From positions 2,232,001-2,296,000 of the forward strand of contig OZ245730.1 in assembly GCA_965227145.1 (NCBI GenBank): a stretch of 64,000 bases of DNA. Reading direction: 5' to 3'. The stretch's first letter is position 1. The number at the start of each line of letters is the position of its first letter. Positions 45,310 through 52,739 of this stretch are shown one piece after another. A model generated the notes under the pieces. It did no database searches, had not been told where the DNA came from, and saw nothing but the letters and a program-made list of their open reading frames with translations. This DNA is from JACKAQ01 sp965227145 (GTDB taxonomy: Bacteria; Calditrichota; Calditrichia; RBG-13-44-9; J075). The position numbers were made by a program, and so were the translations under genes.

Positions 45310-48300
45310 ATGAAAAACAACAGCATACATCTATTTTACATACTTGTTTTATCTTTTATCCTTTACCCTTTATCCGTGCTGCAAGCTCAGGACTATGAAC
45401 CGAATCATCCCGAGCTGGTTTGGAAAACCATTGAAACAGAGCACTTTAGAGTGCACTACCACCAGGGGACCGAGCGCACCGCAAATATCGTCGCAAAAAT
45501 AGCGGAAGATGTTCATCCGGACATTGCCGGATTGTATCAGTACGAGCCGGATACCAAAGTTGATTTTATCATCAAAGATATCCAGGATTACGCCAACGGC
45601 GCCGCATATTTTTTTGATAACAAAATTGAAATCTGGGCGGAAAATCTCGATTACGTGCTGCGCGGCACCCACAACTGGCTGCGCGATGTGATCACCCACG
45701 AATACACCCACATTATTTCTCTCCAGAAAGCGCTCAAATTTACCCGTCGTGTTCCGGCTGGCTGGCTGCAGGTTTTCGGATACGAATCTGAACGCCGGGA
45801 GGATGTGGTTCGTGGATTCCCGGATGTGCTGATTTCTTACCCGATTTCCGGCATCACGATTCCTGTCTGGTACGCGGAAGGCGTTTCGCAATTTCAGACA
45901 CCCACGAAACGATTCGATTATCGCGATTCGCATCGCGAAATGCTCCTCCGCGATCGCGTGATGACCGGTGAATTGCTCGATTTCAGCGAAATGGGACATT
46001 TCGGAAAAAACAGTATCGGCAACGAATCGAGCTATAATCAGGGGTTCGCTTTTGTGCGCTATCTTGCTGAAAATTATGGTGATACGGTTGTCACTAAACT
46101 CGCAATAAACGCATCAAATCCGTTTGCAATTTCGTTCGATGGCGCAATGAAAAAAGCAACCGGTGTCAGCGCCAAAGAGTTGCACAAACGCTGGCACGAT
46201 GAGATGTTGAAAACATACACAGAGCGTCTTTCGACTGTGCAAGCAAACCTGCAAACCGGTGAACCGTTTGTTGAAGACGGCATCGGAAATATGCATCCGC
46301 AGGTATCGCCGGATGGTAAGTTTGTTGCGTATCTGGCAACCGGGGATGCGGACTATCTCTCACAAAATCAACTGGTTATCGAAAATTTGCAATCCGGTGA
46401 AAAACAGAAAATTGACGAGCGCATCACCGGTTCAATGAGTTGGTCGCCGGACGGCAACTATTTAACCTACAGCAAAATTGTCCCAACGGATCAATTTCAT
46501 CTTTATAATGATGTTTTCATTTACGATATCGCCAAAAAAGAGGTGCATCGCATCACACGAAACCTACGCGCCAGACACCCGGATTGGTCCAATAATGGCA
46601 ATAATTTGACCTTTATTATTGAAAGCGACGGATTGCAAAATCTGTATGTTTTGGAATTGGGTGATTTGGAAAAGGCGCTGGCTCAGGAAAACTGGCTCTG
46701 GCGATATTACGATTTGAACTCACACGAAATGCTGGCTGATGGCAACCACGATTCTGAAAAAAATTGGCAGGAAAAATATCGAAAGAGCGGATTTAAAGGT
46801 GTTGCATTGCGGCAACTCACGCAATTTGTGGATGGACGGCAAATTTACCACCCGCGATGGGCACCCAGTGATGCAGAAATATATTTTGATACCTCCATTG
46901 AATTTGCCCGGGATATCGCGAAAATTCCCGCCGCCGGTGGCGAAATGTCTTATGTGTTGAACGCAGAATATGATGAACGTTATCCCGATTTCAACCCGGT
47001 TACCGGTGAATTGATTTACGCCAGCGACGAAACCGGGATTTTCAATATTTACAGCACCAATTTGCAAGCCGGTGCAAAAAAGGCGTGGACAAATGTTGTC
47101 GGCGGCGCTTTTATGCCCTCGTTAACGCCGGAAGGCGATTTGTTTTATTCCCAATATGTGAATCAGGGATACAAAATTTACCGCATAAATGATGCGCAAC
47201 CGGTCGCGCCGGAAAAACTGCGCTACATCGAAAATTATGGCGAGACCATCCCGGAATTGACGGTCAATCAACGGGTCGATAATCCGGCACCGGCTACGCC
47301 ATACAAAAACAGTTTTTCGAGCGTCACATTTATGCCGCGACTGCTGGTCGATTACAAAACCGTCAAACCCGGATTTTACATTTACACAAATGAGTTGCTG
47401 AACCGGCTGTCGTTTTTTGGCGGGGCGGATATCAATCTCGATAAAGACTACGATTTGTTCGGTATTTTTGAATACAACATGCACAAACCGACCGTATTTC
47501 TTGAGTTATTCAACCAGTCCGCAAATATTAAAGATAATGTGATACTACCGGAATTCCCGGGTGTCGAGCCGGAAATTGATATTCAGTTCAATTTGTTTCA
47601 GGGAAATTTTGGCTTTCGCGGGCATTTTTTGCCGGGCATTTTGGGAAAAATATTCGATACACGGCTGGAATATATTTTAAGCCTGTATCGTGCCCGAATC
47701 AAAGGATTTGCATTTAACGACCCGGTGAGCAATGCGCCGATTGAGTTTGCGCCGTTGCGATATAGCTATTTGAAAGGTCAATCCGTAAGTTTATTGCTCA
47801 AACACGTGAGCGTCAAACGCGATCTGGATACGGAAATTAACCCGCGCGACGGGCGGTATTTCACGCTGCGGATTCAACGGGAGTGGAATAAATTTTTATC
47901 GGATTTCGCCACCGACCGTGCAGAAAATCTGGAAATATTTGACAAGTTCAATTTTAACCGCGTTGAAATGAATTGGGAAGAATATTTCAAAGTGCCGTTC
48001 ACCGACCGGCACACACTCACTTTGCGGATGCAGGGCGGCTTTATCGATACCAAAGTGGACAGCTTTTTTCACTTTTTCGGCGGTGGTTTGGTCGGGCTGA
48101 AAGGCTACCCGTTTTACAGCGTGGAAGGGCGGCGTGTGGCGATCGGCACGGCAACTTATCGATTCCCGCTGTTGCGGAATATCAACAAACAATTTCTGAA
48201 CATGTATTTCGACAAATTGTATCTCGGTGGTTTTGCCCAATATGGCAACGCATGGTCAGAAAACACGCTCGATTTCGATGATTTTTTGAGTGACGTTGGC

Positions 48301-48483
48301 GTTCAGCTACGGCTCGATACATTTTCGTGGTATTTTTTCCCGACACGAATATTTTTTGAAGCAGCGTATCCGCTGAAAGTGCAGGTGAATAATGGCGTGT
48401 CATATCCCAAAGAATGGAAATATTACCTCGGTGTGTTGTTCGATTTCGATTTGCGGCTGGACTCCCGTCGCTATCTGAAATGA
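45310..48483 (+). CDS. Surface protein: gluzincin-like domain, TolB-type propeller, Omp85-like barrel
   Basis: A 1057-residue protein with a signal peptide (MKNNSIHLFYILVLSFILYPLSVLQAQ). Residues 35-310 hold a peptidase-MA-like domain with an intact HEYTH motif (His130, Glu131, His134) and a downstream Glu190 in WYAEG, as in gluzincins. About 330-690 holds TolB/WD40-like propeller repeats (SPDGKFVAYLA, SPDGNYLTYS, DWSNNGNNLTF). About 700-1057 looks like an Omp85 barrel: INPRDGRYFTLRIQ, GLKGYPFYSVEGRR, RFPLLRN. The barrel should anchor the protease at the outer membrane. The ATG at 45310 fits the signal peptide; a TTG 18 bases earlier is less likely. Its ribosome-binding site is weak, and the M6-like gene ends 30 bases before it. 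Confidence 0.8.
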   Translation: MKNNSIHLFYILVLSFILYPLSVLQAQDYEPNHPELVWKTIETEHFRVHYHQGTERTANIVAKIAEDVHPDIAGLYQYEPDTKVDFIIKDIQDYANGAAYFFDNKIEIWAENLDYVLRGTHNWLRDVITHEYTHIISLQKALKFTRRVPAGWLQVFGYESERREDVVRGFPDVLISYPISGITIPVWYAEGVSQFQTPTKRFDYRDSHREMLLRDRVMTGELLDFSEMGHFGKNSIGNESSYNQGFAFVRYLAENYGDTVVTKLAINASNPFAISFDGAMKKATGVSAKELHKRWHDEMLKTYTERLSTVQANLQTGEPFVEDGIGNMHPQVSPDGKFVAYLATGDADYLSQNQLVIENLQSGEKQKIDERITGSMSWSPDGNYLTYSKIVPTDQFHLYNDVFIYDIAKKEVHRITRNLRARHPDWSNNGNNLTFIIESDGLQNLYVLELGDLEKALAQENWLWRYYDLNSHEMLADGNHDSEKNWQEKYRKSGFKGVALRQLTQFVDGRQIYHPRWAPSDAEIYFDTSIEFARDIAKIPAAGGEMSYVLNAEYDERYPDFNPVTGELIYASDETGIFNIYSTNLQAGAKKAWTNVVGGAFMPSLTPEGDLFYSQYVNQGYKIYRINDAQPVAPEKLRYIENYGETIPELTVNQRVDNPAPATPYKNSFSSVTFMPRLLVDYKTVKPGFYIYTNELLNRLSFFGGADINLDKDYDLFGIFEYNMHKPTVFLELFNQSANIKDNVILPEFPGVEPEIDIQFNLFQGNFGFRGHFLPGILGKIFDTRLEYILSLYRARIKGFAFNDPVSNAPIEFAPLRYSYLKGQSVSLLLKHVSVKRDLDTEINPRDGRYFTLRIQREWNKFLSDFATDRAENLEIFDKFNFNRVEMNWEEYFKVPFTDRHTLTLRMQGGFIDTKVDSFFHFFGGGLVGLKGYPFYSVEGRRVAIGTATYRFPLLRNINKQFLNMYFDKLYLGGFAQYGNAWSENTLDFDDFLSDVGVQLRLDTFSWYFFPTRIFFEAAYPLKVQVNNGVSYPKEWKYYLGVLFDFDLRLDSRRYLK

Positions 48484-48520
48484 TCGAGTGAAATTTGCAA
48501 ATTACAATAAAAGGTGATTT

Positions 48521-49441
48521 ATGAAACGGCTGTTTGCGTTTTTAACAATCCTGATTGCGATTCCCGGATGGGGACAGCAATCGTTTCCCGAAAGAACAGA
48601 TAACGTTTTGGTCAACCGGCAACTGCTGAATGATGCACTTGCATATAATATTCAGGATCAGTTGGACGATGCGGTGATCAGCAACGTGCCTCAAAAATCC
48701 ATCGGAAAATCGGTTTTAATGTCTGCCGTTTTGCCCGGCGCGGGGCAATTTTATGCAAATTCTTACATTAAAAGCGCCATTTTTCTGGCTGCGGAAGCCG
48801 TTGCCTGGGGCATGTATGTTTCATACAATAGCAAAGGCGATGATCAAACCGACAAATTTGAGGCATTCGCCAACCAAAACTGGACGGAACAGCGATACTG
48901 GACGTTCGTTTATACCTATGTTCAAAGCCGGTACCCGGATGCTGAAGGATTTCCATACGGGCAATATGATGCAATGGTGGAAGATGCCGCCGGACGTTTA
49001 GTGATTCCCGATTGGCAAACCGCCGAGGAAGACCTGAAAGAATTTGCATCTTCGCAATATATCAGCGGATTCAGCCACGAATTACCATCGACAACAACCC
49101 AGCAATATTACGAAATGATTGGCAAATACCCGGAGCAATTTGGTAACGGTTGGGCGGATGCGTCCTACACTGATCGATATCAGGGTGGTTACGGCGATGC
49201 CAGCCGCGAAAATGTAACAGTAATGAACAAAAATTATGTCGGCATGCGCAACGAAGCCAACCAGCTTTATGACAAAGCAGCCTATGGAACGATGATCGCA
49301 TTGGTCAACCATGTTATATCTGCGATTGATGCGGGGTTCACAACACGGCGGTTTAACCAGCGCCAAATGCAGTTAACCTACAACAATCGCCGGTTGAACG
49401 GGGAATATGTTAATATGTTCGGACTGGCTGTTGAATTTTAA
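48521..49441 (+). CDS. DUF5683-like protein with signal peptide
   Basis: A 306-residue protein with a short signal peptide (MKRLFAFLTILIAIPGWGQ). It has a membrane-near segment SAVLPGAGQFYANSYIKSAIFLAAEAVAWG, the start of the DUF5683 family, often found with type IX genes. The C terminus holds NHVISAIDAGFTTRRFN. Two or three hydrophobic segments may insert in the membrane. An AAAAGGTG site precedes the ATG. The next gene is a diverged paralogue with matching blocks in the same order. Function is unknown. Confidence 0.78.
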   Translation: MKRLFAFLTILIAIPGWGQQSFPERTDNVLVNRQLLNDALAYNIQDQLDDAVISNVPQKSIGKSVLMSAVLPGAGQFYANSYIKSAIFLAAEAVAWGMYVSYNSKGDDQTDKFEAFANQNWTEQRYWTFVYTYVQSRYPDAEGFPYGQYDAMVEDAAGRLVIPDWQTAEEDLKEFASSQYISGFSHELPSTTTQQYYEMIGKYPEQFGNGWADASYTDRYQGGYGDASRENVTVMNKNYVGMRNEANQLYDKAAYGTMIALVNHVISAIDAGFTTRRFNQRQMQLTYNNRRLNGEYVNMFGLAVEF

Positions 49442-49488
49442 AGCAAATGTAATGTAAATTACGCTAATTCAAAACCTGAGTTTTATCA

Positions 49489-50265
49489 ATGAGTAAAAAA
49501 TCGAAATTCGTTTGTGCGCTAACACAGGTTCTTCTGGCGCTGATTACATTTTCCGCAACTGCGATAAACGCCCAAACCGGGTTGAAATCAACCGATTTCA
49601 GTAAATCGCTGCTGACACAAAATGCAACTTCTGCAGTAACATCCGCAAACAGCGATGGGAAAATGCCGGAAATTTTCAGCGAAAAACGCGGTGGCGCGCA
49701 GAATGTCTTTTACTCGCTGATTTTACCCGGCGCAGGCGAGTGGGCGATGGGTAACAAAGGCGCAGCAAAAGTATTTTTTGGATCGGAAATGGTGCTGTGG
49801 CTGGGATTTTGGGGCGCACAATCGTATGTCAATATTTTACAAAATGATATGGAATCATTTGCTGCGCTAAACGCCGGGGTTCGCACCGCAGGAAAAGATG
49901 ATCAATTCTGGATCGATGTCGGCACCGCCGGTGATCTCGATGAATTTAATCACGAGCGATTGCTCGAACGCGATATCGATGCCACTTATCCGGAAACTGC
50001 GGAATATCAGTGGCAATGGAACAGCGAAGACAATCGCCGCGAATATTTGCAAAAACGCTTCGACCGGCTGGACTGGAAACGCCGCACCAATTGGGTTGTT
50101 GGCGCGCTCATTCTCAATCGCCTCGTCAGCGCAATTGACGTAGTGCGATTGCTGCGCAAACAAAATGATGAAACCCAAGCCCGGAAATCAATAATGTATG
50201 TCGACTACGCACAAAATAGCTTGCATGGCGAAACCTATCGGCTAAATTTAAGCATTAAATTATAG
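49489..50265 (+). CDS. DUF5683-like protein, paralogue of preceding gene
   Basis: A 258-residue protein whose layout copies the previous one: signal peptide ending in INAQ, YSLILPGAGEWAMGNKGAAKVFFGSEMVLWLG (family core), and NRLVSAIDVVRLLRKQN near the C terminus. The middle is acidic, rich in Asp, Arg and Trp, and shows no known catalytic motif. It probably arose by tandem duplication with divergence. Transcription is in the same direction with a 47-base gap; a weak terminator follows. Whether it is needed for the cluster's surface proteins is unknown. Confidence 0.75.
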   Translation: MSKKSKFVCALTQVLLALITFSATAINAQTGLKSTDFSKSLLTQNATSAVTSANSDGKMPEIFSEKRGGAQNVFYSLILPGAGEWAMGNKGAAKVFFGSEMVLWLGFWGAQSYVNILQNDMESFAALNAGVRTAGKDDQFWIDVGTAGDLDEFNHERLLERDIDATYPETAEYQWQWNSEDNRREYLQKRFDRLDWKRRTNWVVGALILNRLVSAIDVVRLLRKQNDETQARKSIMYVDYAQNSLHGETYRLNLSIKL

Positions 50266-50337
50266 TCATCCCGATATGGTTAGGGTTGCTCATGTACCGA
50301 TGGTTTCCACATTTTTATCAGACATTTTTCACCATTC

Positions 50338-50368
50338 AGAGAGCTGCTGGTGTGCTCTTTCTTTTTAT
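50338..50368 (+). terminator. Weak terminator after the DUF5683-like pair
   Basis: A seven-base stem AGAGAGC / GCTCTTT (one G/U) with a nine-base loop is followed by CTTTTTATT. It could end the surface-protein transcript. Confidence 0.5.
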
Positions 50369-50453
50369 TCCTTCCGTTAATTTTAATCCGGAATTTCATG
50401 TTTTCTATCAGATCATCGGTTTGGGACACGCCCGCTCATAAAAGGCAGGAAAA

Positions 50454-51335
50454 TTGAAAAACGTATTCATCACCGGAGCTTCCGGATTTTTGGGAAATTA
50501 TCTGCTGAAATTTGCACAGGCGGATGTTCATATTCTGGCGCAATACCACACAACCGCGCCTGCGATTACTTCGTCAAATATTGACTGTTTACAAATGGAT
50601 TATGCGAATCCGGATTGGACGCAAGTTCAGCATTTTCAACCGGATACGATTATCCATTGCGGCGCGATGACCCAGATTGATAAATGCGAACAGCGCCCCG
50701 CTGCCGCCGTAACCGCAAATTTGACGTTTACAAAATATCTTTGTGATGTGGCAAATCTAACCGGTGCACGTTTCATTTTTATTTCTACCGATCAGGTTTA
50801 TGACGGTGAAAACCGCAATTATTCAGAAACAGATGCCGCAAATCCGGTAAATCAGTACGGAAAAATTAAACTTGCTGCGGAAACATTTGTGCTCAGCAAT
50901 CACCCGAACGCCGTAGTTGCCCGCAGTGCGTTGATTTACGGAAAATCGCTGCACGGGAAAGTGACATTTACCGAATCGATGATCGGCAGATTGCGCGAAG
51001 GTCAATCCGTAAACGTATTTGAAGATGAATTTCGCACGCCAATTTTAGTGGATAATCTCGCAGAAGCGATTTGGGAATTGGCTGGCAATTCCTTCACCGG
51101 TTTGCTCAATCTCGGCGGCAGTCAACGGATCACCCGGTTGGAAATGGGCAAAATTATCTGCGATATGTTCGGGTTCAGCGAAAACGGATTAATCCCCACA
51201 AAAATGGCAGATATCCATCTGCCAGCCAAACGTCCGCAGGATTTATCCTTCGATATTTCTCTCGCAAAACAGGTCTTGACAACACCGCTGACGGATGTTT
51301 CTGCCGGTTTGCAACGTGCATTTTCTCACTCCTAA
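50454..51335 (+). CDS. RmlD-like NAD(P)-dependent reductase/epimerase
   Basis: A 293-residue extended SDR protein, closest in pattern to dTDP-4-dehydrorhamnose reductase (RmlD). The Rossmann motif GASGFLGNYLL (7-17), the FISTDQVYDGENRNYSETD block and the catalytic YGKIK (YxxxK) are present. The start is a TTG with GGCAGG upstream. No other rhamnose genes are near, so the true substrate is uncertain. It precedes argB by 14 bases in the same direction, but there is no functional reason to link the two. Confidence 0.8.
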   Translation: MKNVFITGASGFLGNYLLKFAQADVHILAQYHTTAPAITSSNIDCLQMDYANPDWTQVQHFQPDTIIHCGAMTQIDKCEQRPAAAVTANLTFTKYLCDVANLTGARFIFISTDQVYDGENRNYSETDAANPVNQYGKIKLAAETFVLSNHPNAVVARSALIYGKSLHGKVTFTESMIGRLREGQSVNVFEDEFRTPILVDNLAEAIWELAGNSFTGLLNLGGSQRITRLEMGKIICDMFGFSENGLIPTKMADIHLPAKRPQDLSFDISLAKQVLTTPLTDVSAGLQRAFSHS

Positions 51336-51349
51336 AATAAATAAAAACA

Positions 51350-52141
51350 ATGGATAAGCAGCAGTTGTTGGTCGTTAAAATTGGCGGAAATGTCATCAAT
51401 GACGATGGTGAGTTGCATCAATTTTTATCAGACTTTGCGGCAATAAGCCAGCCGCGGATTTTGGTGCACGGCGGCGGAAAACTCGCCACAGAACTTGCCA
51501 ATAAATTAGAAATTCCGGTTCAAATGATTGATGGACGCCGCATTACCGACGCGGAAATGCTCAAAATTGTAACCATGGTTTACGGCGGATTAATCAACAA
51601 AAACAGTGTTGCGCAATTGCAGAAATTGGGCTGCAACGCTATTGGACTCACCGGTGCGGACGCAAATATTATGCTCGCCAAAAAGCGCAGTGGTTGGGAT
51701 CGCGATTATGGTTTTGTCGGTGATATCGAACGGATTGACAGCGAGATGCTCGCCACATTGCTGAACAGCGGTTTAACGCCCGTCCTTGCGCCGCTCACCC
51801 ACGATGGCAATGGAAATTTGCTCAACACCAATGCCGACACCATAGCTGCTGCGGTTGCGCAGGCGCTGACCGCTAATTTTCGCGTTTCGCTAATGTATTG
51901 TTTTGAGAAAAAAGGTGTGCTGGAAAATCCGGAAAATCCGGAATCCGTTATTTCGTCCATTAACCCGTTAACTTACAACGATTTAAAAACAAAAGGAATC
52001 ATCTCGGCAGGCATGATTCCCAAATTAGATAACGCATTTTCGGCAATTGCTGCCGGTGTTGAAAAGGTGCATATTTGCCACGCAAAGGATTTTCAGAAAA
52101 TCGCAGGCGGCGAAAGTTCCGGCACCCTTTTGCTGTCCTGA
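51350..52141 (+). CDS. argB: Acetylglutamate kinase (or related amino-acid kinase)
   Basis: A 263-residue amino-acid kinase that phosphorylates N-acetylglutamate in arginine synthesis. VKIGGNVI near the start binds ATP phosphates, HGGGKLATELANKL is the acyl-substrate loop, and DGRRITDAEMLKIV is typical of ArgB. The C-terminal part holds the NADTIAAAVAQAL helix and a GMIPKLDNAFSAIAAGV segment. The short N terminus, without an arginine-sensing helix, implies it is not feedback-inhibited. The start has no strong ribosome-binding site. It is convergent with idi with one base between stops. Confidence 0.88.
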   Translation: MDKQQLLVVKIGGNVINDDGELHQFLSDFAAISQPRILVHGGGKLATELANKLEIPVQMIDGRRITDAEMLKIVTMVYGGLINKNSVAQLQKLGCNAIGLTGADANIMLAKKRSGWDRDYGFVGDIERIDSEMLATLLNSGLTPVLAPLTHDGNGNLLNTNADTIAAAVAQALTANFRVSLMYCFEKKGVLENPENPESVISSINPLTYNDLKTKGIISAGMIPKLDNAFSAIAAGVEKVHICHAKDFQKIAGGESSGTLLLS

Positions 52142-52142
52142 A

Positions 52143-52712
52143 TCAGCGAAACAGCGCTTCGATATCTGAGCGATGATTGAGCATCATCCGCTCCCATTCC
52201 AATTTTATCCACGGTGAATAAATATTGCCATTTTTGGCCAGCTCGCGGGTCAATTCATTGATGCTAATCCAGCGGGTTTCGGCAATTTCGTTCGGGTTGA
52301 GATGAATTTGATCATCCGAACGCCCGATATACACCGCGCACATCTCCCGTTCCGACCCCACATTTTTATATTTCGCATGATATTTGAACGTGAACAGGTG
52401 CTTCAAATCGGTGGTGATGCCAAGCTCTTCGGCGAGCCTGCGGCTGGTTGCATTCTCCAATTCTTCGCCTTTTCGGGGATGACTGCAGCAACTATTTGCC
52501 CAAATAAGCGGCCACAAATGTTTCTGCTGGCTTCTTTTTTGGATTAGCAACTCTTTGTTTTTATTGAATATAAAGATTGAAAACGCACGATGCAAAACAC
52601 CTTCCCCACGATGGCAGGCCAGTTTGTCCGCATAGCCGGTGATGGTGTCGTTATCATCTACCAAAATCAACATTTCGTCGTCGAATGAAACCTGCTTACT
52701 GTTTTCTGTCAT
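52143..52712 (-). CDS. idi: Isopentenyl-diphosphate delta-isomerase, type I
   Basis: A 189-residue Nudix-fold isomerase converting isopentenyl and dimethylallyl diphosphate. The catalytic Cys is in WANSCCSHPRKGEE and the metal/Glu site in SEREMCAVYIG. Its length fits the short bacterial type I form. It lies 27 bases after the fused HMG-CoA reductase/mevalonate kinase on the same strand, so it is part of the mevalonate block. Confidence 0.95.
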   Translation of the reverse strand: MTENSKQVSFDDEMLILVDDNDTITGYADKLACHRGEGVLHRAFSIFIFNKNKELLIQKRSQQKHLWPLIWANSCCSHPRKGEELENATSRRLAEELGITTDLKHLFTFKYHAKYKNVGSEREMCAVYIGRSDDQIHLNPNEIAETRWISINELTRELAKNGNIYSPWIKLEWERMMLNHRSDIEALFR

Positions 52713-52739
52713 TTCAAACCTGTGATTAATTTAGCGTTT

